A DNA stretch of 64,000 nt from Sphingomonas glacialis (GCF_014653575.1 NZ_BNAQ01000001.1:1327626-1391625); one strand, 5' to 3'. Numbered from the stretch's first letter, positions 33,037 through 42,380 are shown. Program-made: numbers and translations. The notes: generated by a model not told the origin, from the letters alone.

Positions 33037-34119
33037 TCACCCACCCGTCCGCCGCCGCCTCGGCCGCTTGACCGCCGCCACCCCATCCTCAAGCGCGCCC
33101 GCGCCCACGCCCGCCCCCGGCTCCCCCGCCACCGCATCGACGATCGCCCGCGACGGCGCGAGCCCATCGGCCAGCTCGGAAACCCACGGCGGCAGATCCC
33201 CGCCATGCTCGCTCCAGTGCGGCTCGAACGGATCGATCCCCTCGACGAGCTCGTCCTCCTCGCACTCGGCCGACGGCAACAGCGTCCCGCGATACTCCGC
33301 CGCATCCTGCGCCAGACGCACGAACGCCACATCGGGGTCGTCCTCGGCAGCCTCGGCCGCCGCCTCGCCGCCCTGCGCCTGCGCCGCGACCGCCGCACGC
33401 CGCCGCGCGGCAAGGCACTCGAGCGCCGCCATCACCGCGTCGTGCGCCTGCGCATCGAGCGTGACCCCGGCAAACCCCTCGAGCGACGCCGCCAGCGCAT
33501 CGCCGCGCGCCGCCACCGCCGCGAGATCGGGCGTGCCCGCGACAGTGGTGCGCATCGTCGTGGTCGTCGCCTCGGCGACCGCACCCGCTTCCGCGCCCCC
33601 ACCGACACTGGCGCCAGCGGTCGCACCAGCGCTCGCCCCAGCCCCACCACCACCGCCCGCGCTCGCGCCCGCCGTCGCGCGCGTGCTGACATAGTTGATC
33701 GTCGTGCGGCGCCCCTCGGCATCCTGGCCATAGTGGCGCAGGCAGAACATCAGCAGCGCATCGTTACGCTTGCGGCGGTAGCCGATCACCTTGCCGGCGG
33801 CGATGACGGGAACGAGCTCGCCCTCGATCGCGCGCTCGAACGCGATGTCCTTCAGCCGCTGCACGCCATAGTCGAGCGCCGCATCCCAGGCGCGGCGGAA
33901 CTCCTCGGCGCCGGGCGCGCGGCGCAGCGTATAGGCGTTGGCCTGCGCCATGTTGCACATCGCCGCGGCGCGGGAGACGCTGCCGGTATCGGCGAGCGCC
34001 TCGATGAACGCCTTCTGCCGCTCGGGCGTCCAGCCGTCATGGCGATATTTGCGGGGGACGGGGGTGAACTCGGGAAGAGCCGGTCGCGCCTCGCGCGCGA
34101 CGGGGGTGCGGTTCTGCAT
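33037..34119 (-). CDS. Terminase-small-subunit-like HTH protein with Ala/Gly-rich linker
   Basis: The 360-residue protein has an N-terminal region (about residues 25-135) like phage terminase small subunits: WTPERQKAFIEALADTGSVS, RAAAMCNMAQANAYTLRR, then VIGYRRKRNDALLMFCLRHY, which recalls the GEVRxYSDTLLxFLLK motif. Next comes a low-complexity Ala/Gly/Thr segment (about 145-190), then an acidic helical C-terminal half. No terminase large subunit, portal or capsid gene is near, so it is a chromosomal relative of unknown function or a domesticated phage gene. The ATG at 34119 has GGAGGC upstream. GC content is high, unlike the island just upstream of it. DNA binding is inferred from the helix-turn-helix-like text. 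Confidence 0.75.
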   Translation of the reverse strand: MQNRTPVAREARPALPEFTPVPRKYRHDGWTPERQKAFIEALADTGSVSRAAAMCNMAQANAYTLRRAPGAEEFRRAWDAALDYGVQRLKDIAFERAIEGELVPVIAAGKVIGYRRKRNDALLMFCLRHYGQDAEGRRTTINYVSTRATAGASAGGGGGAGASAGATAGASVGGGAEAGAVAEATTTTMRTTVAGTPDLAAVAARGDALAASLEGFAGVTLDAQAHDAVMAALECLAARRRAAVAAQAQGGEAAAEAAEDDPDVAFVRLAQDAAEYRGTLLPSAECEEDELVEGIDPFEPHWSEHGGDLPPWVSELADGLAPSRAIVDAVAGEPGAGVGAGALEDGVAAVKRPRRRRTGG

Positions 34120-34397
34120 GACAGTGCCTCCGATTGCGGTTGGTGCGCGGAGGGTAGGCAGATTCGGGGCGTGTAGGACAGCGTTTTGTTTGTGTTTTGT
34201 TCTTGTGAAACCTCTTAGGTGCGGCGACGAGATAGCCCACTGGCGACAGTTTCGTTCAATTCCGCAGTAGAGCACTCATTTCCAAACTCGCTTAATCTAA
34301 CAATAGGCGAAGGCTTTTGGCGAGCCAAACCGTCGCAGCCCTTGAAGCCAAATTCTTGCAGCATCTCAGAAAAGGCTATAATAATGTATAATCCTAA
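34120..34397. other. AT-rich left edge of the foreign segment
   Basis: Composition drops sharply here. The segment holds several TATAAT-like strings (GCTATAATAATGTATAAT near 34375) but no gene that I can support. A 60-codon plus-strand frame from 34219 lacks family features. No direct repeat matching the right edge was found by eye. Confidence 0.5.
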
Positions 34398-35270
34398 TTA
34401 AGATCCAACATTGGCCAAATGATGCTCGAGAGAGTCTAGTAATTTAAGGGCAATTTTATTGAATCCCTCTCCTAAATTTACTTGTACCCCGCTTGCAATA
34501 GACTCCTGGAAAAATCTCTTAATTTGCGCCTTAGTAGGATCAGACTTTATATTTAAGTGACTAGAAATTGCGTGCTTAGCATTCGCGTCCAATATATCTT
34601 CAATCACTTTCAAATCCTGATCCATATCCGTGAGAGTAATAATCGAATTTTCCGAGAGTCCAAATTCTTCGATGTAGCGCCTTCTTTCAAAAACTCCCTG
34701 CTTATCGCCATCGACTACGAAAAGCATTTCCAAACCCCAACCTAGGTGCAAAGCGACCAAAGCACCTAATGTTCCTGCGCCTAACCCAGGCATCAGGGGA
34801 GAAGTCTCTTTTCCAAGATAGACTGCAGCATAGCGAAGGACATAATAATCCGACCTACTCTCTAAAATTATAGAACGCCGTTGTATGTCAAATCTAGATG
34901 GAATCACCTCCAGACGATCTAATACAGGCTGAAAGTAATTAGTTTGCGTAGGGTGCGCATGTACAAATGACCTATATGTCGCAACCTTTACATCGAGCGA
35001 CTCGTCATCGAGTGATATATCATCCATCATTGACTGAAGTGGAGCATCAGCCCTATTAGTTACGATAAATGTCTGCTCAAGCCACTTTGGCTCTATCATG
35101 TAATGACTATGTGTCGTGTAGGCAAGCGTATGCTCACCTTTGGCGACTTCTGGAAAGCAGTCGATGAGGCGCTGTTGAGCGGCAGCATGGAGATTAGAGG
35201 CTGGTTCATCAAATAGAAATAGCAAGGGCCGCGTTGACGCTCGTGCCACTCTAAATTGGGTTAACAACAT
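34398..35270 (-). CDS. OLD-family ATPase/nuclease, C-terminal part (gene split by frameshift)
   Basis: This 290-codon frame supplies the second half of an OLD-type protein. It has Walker B PLLFLFDEPASNLH (residues 15-28), the switch histidine YTTHSHYM, and a TOPRIM nuclease domain with SIILESRSDYY (Glu137) and LFVVDGDKQG (Asp187, Asp189). The signature loop and Walker A are in the frame that ends at 35251. The first ATG at 35270 has no ribosome site and overlaps the upstream frame by 20 bases, so it is unlikely to be made independently unless frameshifting occurs. OLD proteins couple an ABC-type ATPase to a TOPRIM DNA nuclease and act in phage defence. Base composition is far more AT-rich than the neighbours. 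Confidence 0.8.
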   Translation of the reverse strand: MLLTQFRVARASTRPLLFLFDEPASNLHAAAQQRLIDCFPEVAKGEHTLAYTTHSHYMIEPKWLEQTFIVTNRADAPLQSMMDDISLDDESLDVKVATYRSFVHAHPTQTNYFQPVLDRLEVIPSRFDIQRRSIILESRSDYYVLRYAAVYLGKETSPLMPGLGAGTLGALVALHLGWGLEMLFVVDGDKQGVFERRRYIEEFGLSENSIITLTDMDQDLKVIEDILDANAKHAISSHLNIKSDPTKAQIKRFFQESIASGVQVNLGEGFNKIALKLLDSLEHHLANVGS

Positions 35271-36297
35271 AAATGCAAAAAAACCAACGAAATCCTAAAG
35301 ATCTATCATTAACATTAAACCGCCGGGTTCCATCTTTTATCTGAAATGCGATCTCAACATCATGTTTGTTTGTTTTACTTTTATTTCCGGCCTTATCAGT
35401 AACTTCACCTTCCACGATATTAAAGGATATTACCACCTCTTTTCCTCGAGCATCTTCTCCGAAGATCTTATTCCACCGCCCAAAAACAAGTTTAGTTACA
35501 GCAGCACTAGCCCGATCCATCACCTGCTGAATTTTAGCTTTGTCATCAACACCCAGCCAAGCTGATAGAAAATCAGTCCAAGGTAAAGCAAGGCTATCGT
35601 CACGGACTCGCCTCACAATATCCTTTTCTATCGTCTGACCTCTACCATCAGCGTCAAGTATGTCTTGAAATACACGGCGGTAAAATCTATCTATTTTCCC
35701 CCCGCGATTTGTTAGAAAGAACTTCTTTGGAAAATCAAAAACAAACGTAGGAAAATATGCAATATCCGGCGATAGATTATATAACGCATTTCGTATTTTT
35801 GTCTTTTCGTCTGCATTTGCAGACCGCCACTTCTTTTGATTTACTGTTTTTACGTTTGGCGTGTCGATTAAGTTCAGGAAGTTATTTTGAAAATCGCCGC
35901 CAGAAAAGCGCTGTCGGCGGCTAAAAGTCAGGTTATCTACCATACTGCTTTCGTCTATGGTAATCCCATGCAAAAGCTTGAGAGTGCTTCCGGCAGATTT
36001 TATATCAGCCGGGCTAACTGAGACCTCGGCGGTTACCGTAACATCACCAGTAAATTCCGAAAGAAGATGTCGTGGGACGCGTTCCGTGAACGGAATGCTT
36101 GTTTCGTCATCACCTCCGACGAGCTCACTTGTGGCCACGTCTGGTGAGAATGTATGAATAGCTTCTAAGACTGTCGTTTTGCCACTCTCGTTGAGTCCTA
36201 CAAACGCAAAAACGCTAGCTCCGCCTACCGTTTTTAGGCTGACAGTCGTATCTTTAATGCCCTTAAAATTCTGGATTCTGAAAGACTCGTACCGCAC
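35251..36297 (-). CDS. OLD-family ATPase/nuclease, N-terminal part (gene split by frameshift)
   Basis: This 348-codon frame begins MRYESFRIQNFKGIKDTTVS at a GTG (36297) with GGGGGTG upstream. It has Walker A FVGLNESGKTT (residues 32-42), a long insertion helix region, and the signature-like DRSLGFRWFF just before it leaves frame and stops at 35251. Its last dozen residues (CIYVVNPI) are the out-of-frame tail; removing one T from the T7 run would join FRWFF directly to AFMLLTQFRVAR of the downstream frame. Joined, the protein would be about 633 residues, a normal class 1 OLD nuclease length. No UvrD-like helicase partner (as in Gabija) is adjacent. AT-rich composition indicates recent acquisition. 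Confidence 0.8.
   Translation of the reverse strand: MRYESFRIQNFKGIKDTTVSLKTVGGASVFAFVGLNESGKTTVLEAIHTFSPDVATSELVGGDDETSIPFTERVPRHLLSEFTGDVTVTAEVSVSPADIKSAGSTLKLLHGITIDESSMVDNLTFSRRQRFSGGDFQNNFLNLIDTPNVKTVNQKKWRSANADEKTKIRNALYNLSPDIAYFPTFVFDFPKKFFLTNRGGKIDRFYRRVFQDILDADGRGQTIEKDIVRRVRDDSLALPWTDFLSAWLGVDDKAKIQQVMDRASAAVTKLVFGRWNKIFGEDARGKEVVISFNIVEGEVTDKAGNKSKTNKHDVEIAFQIKDGTRRFNVNDRSLGFRWFFCIYVVNPI
35277..35283 (-). other. A7/T7 homopolymer at the frameshift of the OLD-like gene
   Basis: Seven A on the plus strand (T on the coding strand) lie exactly where the reading frame breaks. Six would give TGG TTT TTT GCA TTT ATG and one continuous gene. The extra base can be a true mutation, a phase-variable or slippery tract, or a sequencing error. 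Confidence 0.85.
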
Positions 36298-36473
36298 ATT
36301 ACACCCCCGAATATCAATTGAGGGGAGATGACCGCGTCGTATGCCTCTGTGTCAAGTATCGCGGTGCCCTCGCAGCTAACGTCTGATCATTTAGCCTTGA
36401 CCGTCCCGATCTTTGACATGCGACTATGCGCAACTCGATCACCGTCACACTACTCGTGACGTTGATTGATATC

Positions 36474-36504
36474 AAAAAAAGGCCGGACGCTTTCGCGCCC
36501 GGCC
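36474..36504 (-). terminator. Terminator of typA
   Basis: On the minus strand GGCCGGGCGC and GCGTCCGGCC pair around GAAA, followed by seven T. It starts about 30 bases after the typA stop. The remaining bases 36298-36470 are intergenic; TTGACA on the minus strand at 36350-36355 may be the -35 box of the OLD-like gene. Confidence 0.9.
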
Positions 36505-36532
36505 TCCTTAAACCCAACCTACAAACCCAGCC

Positions 36533-38374
36533 TCAGCTAAGCTTCGCCCGGCTCGCCCGCTTGCGCTCGTTCGCATCGAGGAAGCGCTTGCGCAGTCGGA
36601 TCGACTTCGGCGTCACTTCGACCATCTCGTCGTCGTCGATGTACGCGATCGCCTGCTCGAGCGTCGCGCGCTTCGGAGGCGACAGGCGGACCTGGTCGTC
36701 CTTGCCGCCGCTGGCGCGGAAGTTGGTCAGTGCCTTGGTCTTCATCGGGTTGACTTCGAGGTCGTCGGGCTTGGCGTTCTCGCCGACGATCATGCCCTCG
36801 TACAGCGCCTCGCCGTGGCCGACGAACAGGATACCGCGCTCTTCGAGCGGACCCAGCGCGTAGTTATTGGCTTCGCCCGACCCGTTCGAGATCAGCACGC
36901 CGTTCTTGCGGCCTTCGATGTTGCCCTTGTGCGGGCCGTACTTCTCGAACAGCCGGTTCATGATGCCGGTGCCGCGCGTGTCCGACAGGAACTCGCCGTG
37001 ATAGCCGATCATGCCGCGCGAGGGGGCGGAGAAGGTGATGCGCGTCTTGCCGCCGGTCGAGGGCCGCATGTCGGTCATCTCGGCCTTGCGCAGGTTCATC
37101 TTCTCGACGACCGTGCCCGAATATTCCTCGTCGACGTCGATGATGACGGTCTCGTACGGCTCGGTCTTGTTGCCCTGCTCGTCTTCGCTGAACAGCACGC
37201 GCGGGCGGCTGATGCCGAGCTCGAAGCCTTCGCGGCGCATCGTCTCGATCAGCACGCCGAGCTGAAGCTCGCCGCGGCCGGCGACTTCGAAGCTGTCCTT
37301 GTCAGAGGCTTCGGTCACCTTGACGGCGACGTTCGACTCAGCCTCGCGGAACAGCCGCTCGCGGATCATGCGGCTCGTCACCTTGGTGCCCTCGCGGCCC
37401 GCCATCGGCGAATCGTTGACGGCAAAGCGCATCGACAGCGTGGGCGGATCGATCGGCTGGGCGTGGAGCGGCTCGGTGACCGTGATGTCGGCGATCGTGT
37501 CGGCGACGGTCGCGATCGAAAGACCGGCGAGGCTGATGATGTCACCGGCCTTGGCTTCGTCGACCGGAACGCGGTCGAGCCCGCGGAACGACATGATCTT
37601 CGACGCGCGGCCGGTCTCGACGATCTTGCCGTCGTTATCGAGCGCGTGGATCGGCTGGTTGAGCTTGACCACGCCCGAGTTGACGCGGCCGGTGAGGATG
37701 CGGCCGAGGAACGGATCGCGATCGAGCAGCGTGACGAGGAAGGTGAAGGGCACGCCGGCGACTTCGACCTTCGGTGCGGGGACGTGCTTCACGATCGTCT
37801 CGAACATCGGGATCAGCGTGCCTTCGCGCGCGTCCATGTCGGTCGAGGCATAGCCGTTGCGGCCCGAGGCATAGAGCACGGGGAAATCGAGCTGCTCGTC
37901 GTTCGCGTCCAAGGACACGAACAGGTCGAACACTTCGTCGAGCACTTCCTGGATGCGCGCGTCGTTACGATCGACCTTGTTGACGACGACGATCGGCTTG
38001 AGGCCGAGCGCCAGCGCCTTGCCGGTGACGAACTTCGTCTGCGGCATCGCGCCTTCCGACGAATCGACCAGCAGGACGACGCCGTCGACCATCGACAGGA
38101 TGCGCTCGACTTCGCCGCCGAAATCGGCGTGACCGGGGGTGTCGACGATGTTGATGCGGATGCTCTCGGATTCGCCCGGAGGGGTCCAGTCGACCGAAGT
38201 CGGCTTGGCGAGAATCGTGATGCCGCGCTCTTTTTCGAGATCGTTCGAATCCATCGCACGCTCTTCGACGCGCTGGTTGTCGCGGAAGGTGCCGGACTGG
38301 CGGAACAGCTGGTCGACGAGGGTTGTCTTACCATGATCGACGTGTGCGATGATGGCCACATTGCGGAGGCTCAT
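36533..38374 (-). CDS. typA: Ribosome-associated GTPase TypA/BipA
   Basis: The 613-residue translational GTPase begins [20 protein letters not shown]. It has G1 AHVDHGKT, G2 [15 protein letters not shown]3 [16 protein letters not shown] and G4 NKVDR, then EF-G-like domains and the BipA-specific C-terminus with [15 protein letters not shown] and a basic tail. BipA binds 70S ribosomes and helps 50S assembly and stress adaptation, notably in the cold. The length is normal. The start codon lies in an AGCCTC-type context. It is a single-gene unit flanked by the foreign segment on one side and a palindromic repeat on the other. Confidence 0.97.
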   Translation of the reverse strand: MSLRNVAIIAHVDHGKTTLVDQLFRQSGTFRDNQRVEERAMDSNDLEKERGITILAKPTSVDWTPPGESESIRINIVDTPGHADFGGEVERILSMVDGVVLLVDSSEGAMPQTKFVTGKALALGLKPIVVVNKVDRNDARIQEVLDEVFDLFVSLDANDEQLDFPVLYASGRNGYASTDMDAREGTLIPMFETIVKHVPAPKVEVAGVPFTFLVTLLDRDPFLGRILTGRVNSGVVKLNQPIHALDNDGKIVETGRASKIMSFRGLDRVPVDEAKAGDIISLAGLSIATVADTIADITVTEPLHAQPIDPPTLSMRFAVNDSPMAGREGTKVTSRMIRERLFREAESNVAVKVTEASDKDSFEVAGRGELQLGVLIETMRREGFELGISRPRVLFSEDEQGNKTEPYETVIIDVDEEYSGTVVEKMNLRKAEMTDMRPSTGGKTRITFSAPSRGMIGYHGEFLSDTRGTGIMNRLFEKYGPHKGNIEGRKNGVLISNGSGEANNYALGPLEERGILFVGHGEALYEGMIVGENAKPDDLEVNPMKTKALTNFRASGGKDDQVRLSPPKRATLEQAIAYIDDDEMVEVTPKSIRLRKRFLDANERKRASRAKLS

Positions 38375-38532
38375 GAATATAGCTCGATGAAGTGAGGAAT
38401 GATTGCGTTGGGCCCCTAGCGCAAATGGTGCGTCGCGGAAAGGGGGGGTGGTTTTTCGGGGAGCTCGGGCGGAATGAGGCCGGGCGTAGCACGCGGGGCG
38501 CTTGCCGGTTTAAAGCGCATGCCCCCACGCCC

Positions 38533-38617
38533 CGTCACCCTCGCGAATGCGAGGGCGCCGCTTCTGCTGCTGGCTTTGGCAGAAGAAGCGGGATCCCCGC
38601 GTGCGCGGGGATGACGG
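38533..38617. repeat. Compound palindromic repeat between typA and the TonB receptor gene
   Basis: Two different hairpins, GTCACCCTCGCGAATGCGAG and GGGATCCCCGCGTGCGCGGG GATGACGG, flank a third stem (GCTTCTGCTGC with GCAGAAGAAGC). It lies within the 262-base gap 38375-38636 and may end the receptor transcript coming from the right. Confidence 0.6.
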
Positions 38618-38636
38618 GCGGTGGGCTAGTCTTGGA

Positions 38637-41009
38637 TCAGAACTTGCCGGCGACTTCGACGCCGTACACGCGCGGTTCGCCGCGGATGTAGGTCGGGATG
38701 CCGAAGCCGCCACCGGTGTTGCCCGCGTCGATCAGATACTTCTTGTCGAACGCGTTGCGGGCAAAGCCGCCGATCCGGTATTTCCCCTGCGCAATCTCGA
38801 CGCCCGCGCGGACGTTGACGAGCGTGTAGCCGCCCTGGCTGATCGCCTCCGAGTTCGGCAGTTCGAAATACTGCTTGCTCTGATACGTCGCCGACGGCGT
38901 CGCATAGAAGGTCAGGTCGCCCGCCGGAACGCGCAGCGTCGCGCCGCCCGAGGCGCTGTATTTCGGCTGCAAGCGGAATTGGTCGCCGGCATAGACGCCG
39001 TACGACGCATTGTTGGCGATCTTGCCGTCGACATAGGCGAACGCGCCGAACACCTGCAGGAAGCGGCCGAGCTTGAGATTGCCCTCGAACTCGACACCCG
39101 GGTTTTTCGCCTTGCCGGCACTCTGCGTGGTGGTGACGCCGTTGTTCGTCACCGACACCTGGAAGCCGTTATACGCTTGATAGAACACGCCGAGCGATCC
39201 GGTGAACGGCCCGACCTTGCCCTTGATGCCGCCTTCGTAGTTCCACACGACTTCGTCGGGCACGACTTGCAGGTTCGGCACGACCACCCCGCCAACCGTC
39301 GTCGCGGCGAGCTGTACCACCGGCGAGCGACGACCCTTGCTGATCGTTGCGTACAGGTTGATCGAATCGCTGACGCGGTAGAGCGCGTTGAAGCGCGGCA
39401 GCACCGCGGTGAAGCTGCGCTGCGCGTTGAAGATCGTGCCGTTGGTGTTCGCGGTGCCGAGCAAGCTGCTGCGTACCCCGAGCGAGGCCAGGAGCGTCGA
39501 ATTGGGCTGGACCGAACTGTAGCCCGACTTGCGCTGCTCGATCAGCAACCGCGCGCCAGCGGTCAGCTCGAGCCGTGGCGTCGGGATATAGGTGCCGTCG
39601 GCGAACACCGAATAGGTGTCGTTGGTGCCGTAATTGGTGAACACCGATTGATACGGAATCTGCGTCGCCGCGCCGCGCGTCAGCACCGCGGTCGCGCGCG
39701 CGGCGGTCACGGTGCCGTTCGGCGCGACACAGCCCGAAGCGCCGCTTGCCGCGAGCGACGCGCGAACGCCGGCATAGGCCGCCGAGACCGAGCAGCCGAG
39801 ATAGGTCCCCTCTTCGGTCGAGAAGGGCACGCGCTGGAGGTTGTTCTCGAAGAAGCCGTTCCAGCCGAACGAGGCGCGATATTTGTCGCCCGAGAAGTTG
39901 AAGCGGCCCTCATGGTTCCACTGGTCGCCGCGCGCATCCTCGGCGAATTCGAGATACCAGGCCGGACCGCCATCGGCATCGAACACTTCGTTGCTGTTGA
40001 ACTTGCGATAGCCGTTGACGGTGGTGAAGGTGACACCCGGCGCCAGTTCCCAGGCGAGCGTGAAGTTGGCGTCATACACGTCGCGCTTGAGGCCGAGCTT
40101 GGCGGCGCCGAGCACCGATGCGCTGTACGGCGAACCCGACAGTTCGGCATAGCTGTAATCGCCGCCATTGCCGCCGGTCGGCGCCAGGGCGCGCGAGCGG
40201 AACGCGGTGCCCGGGTTGCGCTGGCCGTCATAGGTCAGCACCAGGCTCGCGGTGATCGCATCGGTCGGCGTCCAGCGCAGCGAACCGCGAATGCCGCGCT
40301 GGTCCTGGCCGTTGAGATCGTCCTGATCGATCTTGCCCTGATTCTGGTTGGCCACCTTGGGGTCGCCCGCGATGTTGCGGACGAAGCCGTCATGATATTT
40401 GTAGGCGAAGGCGAGCCGCCCCGAGAGCGTGTCGTTGCCGAGGTTGACGAAGCCCGACACCTGGCCGCGATGGTAATTGCCGTACGATCCCTGGAGCCCC
40501 GCCGAGGTCCCAGCATGCGGCTGCGCCGAGATCAAATTGACCGCGCCGACCGCCGAGGCCGTGCCGAACAGCGTCGCCTGTGGTCCCTTGACGACTTCGA
40601 TGCGCTCGAGATCGTACAGATCCTGATACGCGCCGCGCGTCCGCGAGATGTCGATGCCGTTATAATAGATCGACACGCGCGCGCCCTGCTGCGCCGAGCC
40701 GCTGTCCGAGGTGATCCCGCGGATCACGAAGCCGGGATTGTTGTCGCTCTGCTCCTGGATGCGCAGGCCGGGGATGTACATCGCGACTTCGGCGAGCGAA
40801 TTGACGCCGAGCTCCTGCATCTTCGCGCCGGTCACCGCGGTGACGGTGATCGGCACGTCCTGAATCTTCTGCTCGCGCTTCTGCGCGGTGACGACGATGT
40901 CGCCGCCTTCTTCGGGCGCGCTCGGCTGGAGCGTGGATTGCGCAAGCGCGGCGGTGGAAGTGCAGCCGAGCAAAATGCCGGCAAACCCAAAAGAGACGGA
41001 ACGACGCAT
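38637..41009 (-). CDS. TonB-dependent outer-membrane receptor
   Basis: The 790-residue receptor has a signal peptide (residues 1-23, ending STAALAQ), a TonB box-like GGDIVVTAQKREQKIQDVP, a plug with VAMYIPGLRIQ, GFVIRGITSDSG and ERIEVVKGPQATLFGTASAVGAVN (in part), and a barrel ending in PRVYGVEVAGKF. The QKREQKIQDVPITVTA start is the sphingomonad subgroup that is often linked to uptake of aromatic, terpenoid or steroid compounds or plant saccharides. ATG at 41009 was chosen (AGGGG seven bases upstream) over an adjacent GTG. It is divergent from the telA gene; the ligand cannot be read from the neighbours. Confidence 0.93.
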   Translation of the reverse strand: MRRSVSFGFAGILLGCTSTAALAQSTLQPSAPEEGGDIVVTAQKREQKIQDVPITVTAVTGAKMQELGVNSLAEVAMYIPGLRIQEQSDNNPGFVIRGITSDSGSAQQGARVSIYYNGIDISRTRGAYQDLYDLERIEVVKGPQATLFGTASAVGAVNLISAQPHAGTSAGLQGSYGNYHRGQVSGFVNLGNDTLSGRLAFAYKYHDGFVRNIAGDPKVANQNQGKIDQDDLNGQDQRGIRGSLRWTPTDAITASLVLTYDGQRNPGTAFRSRALAPTGGNGGDYSYAELSGSPYSASVLGAAKLGLKRDVYDANFTLAWELAPGVTFTTVNGYRKFNSNEVFDADGGPAWYLEFAEDARGDQWNHEGRFNFSGDKYRASFGWNGFFENNLQRVPFSTEEGTYLGCSVSAAYAGVRASLAASGASGCVAPNGTVTAARATAVLTRGAATQIPYQSVFTNYGTNDTYSVFADGTYIPTPRLELTAGARLLIEQRKSGYSSVQPNSTLLASLGVRSSLLGTANTNGTIFNAQRSFTAVLPRFNALYRVSDSINLYATISKGRRSPVVQLAATTVGGVVVPNLQVVPDEVVWNYEGGIKGKVGPFTGSLGVFYQAYNGFQVSVTNNGVTTTQSAGKAKNPGVEFEGNLKLGRFLQVFGAFAYVDGKIANNASYGVYAGDQFRLQPKYSASGGATLRVPAGDLTFYATPSATYQSKQYFELPNSEAISQGGYTLVNVRAGVEIAQGKYRIGGFARNAFDKKYLIDAGNTGGGFGIPTYIRGEPRVYGVEVAGKF

Positions 41010-41081
41010 CACAGAACCCCTGTTTTTTTATCTTGCTGCAGCGCGGTACGGGCAAGCTGCGTCGGATTCGCGTCAATTTCG

Positions 41082-41110
41082 TTACGGTTGTGTTACGATG
41101 TGCGTATTAC
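41082..41110 (+). promoter_or_regulatory. Candidate promoter of the TelA-like operon
   Basis: TTACGG at 41082-41087 and TATTAC at 41105-41110 lie 17 bases apart, about 70 bases upstream of the ATG. Both boxes match moderately. Confidence 0.35.
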
Positions 41111-41179
41111 CACAATGACACACTTGAACCGCAACGCGATCCCCTTCATCTAGGGAGCGATATTACCTGGAGGGAAGAC

Positions 41180-42376
41180 ATGGCGACCGCTGCCGACACC
41201 GACGCGACCGCGCTGGTCCTGACGCCGCCCGACCCCGTTCCCGTGGTCGCGCCCGAAAAGGCTATCGGCTTGGTGCCGGTCGACGACGCCGTCCGCACCC
41301 AATTGCAGACCAAGGTCGCAGGTTTCGTCGACGATCTGGTCGCGCAGGACGTCAACAGCCCCGAATTCGGCAAGCGCGTCGATGCGATCGCGGCGATGGG
41401 CCAGAAGGAAATCCGCGCCGCGGCCGACCAGTCGAACCGCTTTCTCGATCGCCCGGTCAAGGCGATGGACGGCGAGAGCGGCGTTGGCGCCGACCTCACC
41501 GAACTGCGCCGCACGATCGAGAAGCTCGATCCGTCGGTGAACAGCAAATTGCTTTCGGGCCGCGGCATGTTGAGCAAGGTGTTCGGCGGCGGGATCAACA
41601 CCTATTTCGACAAATACCGCTCCTCGCAATCGCACATCTCGGCGATCCTCAAGACTCTCGCGCGCGGCAAGGACGAGTTGCTGATGGACAATGCCGCGAT
41701 CGACACCGAGCGCGCCAATCTGTGGGCGGCGATGGGCCGGCTCGAACAGATGATCGTGCTGTCGAAGGAGATGGACGCCCGGCTCGAAGACAAGGCCAAC
41801 GACCTCGACCATAGCGACCCGGCCAAGGCCAAGGCCTTGCGGGAAAGCGCGCTGTTCTACGTCCGCCAGCGCACGCAGGATCTGCTGACGCAAATGGCCG
41901 TCACGGTGCAGGGCTATCTCGCGCTCGATCTGGTCAAAAAGAACAACGTCGAGCTGGTGAAGGGCGTCGATCGCGCGTCGACCACCACGGTTTCGGCTCT
42001 ACGCACCGCAGTGACGGTGGCGCAGGCGCTCGCCAATCAGAAGCTCGTGCTCGACCAGATCACCGCGCTCAACTCGACCACCGCCAATATCATCGATGCG
42101 ACCGGCAAGCTGCTCAAGTCGCAGACCGCGACGATCCACGAACAGGCCGCCGCCGCGACGATCCCGGTCGAGACGCTGCAGCGCGCGTTCCAGAACATCT
42201 ATGATACGATGGATGCGATCGACACGTTCAAGCTGAAGGCGCTCGATTCGATGAAGAGCACGGTTGGCACGCTGTCGAACGAAGTCGAGAAATCGAAGGG
42301 CTATATCGCTCGCGCGCAAGGCGCGATCGAGAACAAGGGCGCCGGGGGCGACGCGTTCAAGCTGGAGGCGCTGTAA
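41180..42376 (+). CDS. TelA-family (toxic anion resistance) protein
   Basis: The 398-residue protein is mostly helical. It contains SKVFGGGINTYFDKYRSSQSHI, ANLWAAMGRLEQMIVLSKEMDARLEDKA and VYQTVTVAQALANQKLVLDQI-like text (actual: TVAQALANQKLVLDQITALN), all characteristic of TelA/KlaA-type proteins. These are linked to tellurite resistance but also to envelope and cell-division stress. There are no membrane helices or signal, so it is cytoplasmic or membrane-associated through a partner. The ATG has GGAGGGAAGAC upstream. Four bases separate it from the next gene, with which it forms an operon. The true role in this strain, tellurite or stress, is not settled by sequence. Confidence 0.9.
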   Translation: MATAADTDATALVLTPPDPVPVVAPEKAIGLVPVDDAVRTQLQTKVAGFVDDLVAQDVNSPEFGKRVDAIAAMGQKEIRAAADQSNRFLDRPVKAMDGESGVGADLTELRRTIEKLDPSVNSKLLSGRGMLSKVFGGGINTYFDKYRSSQSHISAILKTLARGKDELLMDNAAIDTERANLWAAMGRLEQMIVLSKEMDARLEDKANDLDHSDPAKAKALRESALFYVRQRTQDLLTQMAVTVQGYLALDLVKKNNVELVKGVDRASTTTVSALRTAVTVAQALANQKLVLDQITALNSTTANIIDATGKLLKSQTATIHEQAAAATIPVETLQRAFQNIYDTMDAIDTFKLKALDSMKSTVGTLSNEVEKSKGYIARAQGAIENKGAGGDAFKLEAL

Positions 42377-42380
42377 GGCC

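Noticed and set aside
34219..34401. A 60-codon plus-strand frame at the edge of the AT-rich island
   Set aside because: No ribosome site, no family features, and the region looks intergenic.
35251..35300. Programmed -1 ribosomal frameshift at the T7 tract
   Set aside because: The downstream frame needs a +1 shift (or loss of one base), not the usual -1, and no stimulatory structure was evident.
34120..36470. Integrase-bounded genomic island with attachment sites
   Set aside because: No integrase, transposase or matching direct repeats were found at either edge by eye, so only composition supports transfer.
38547..41153. An 868-codon plus-strand frame opposite the second TonB receptor
   Set aside because: Arg/Ala/Val-rich shadow text without motifs; the receptor on the other strand explains the open frame.
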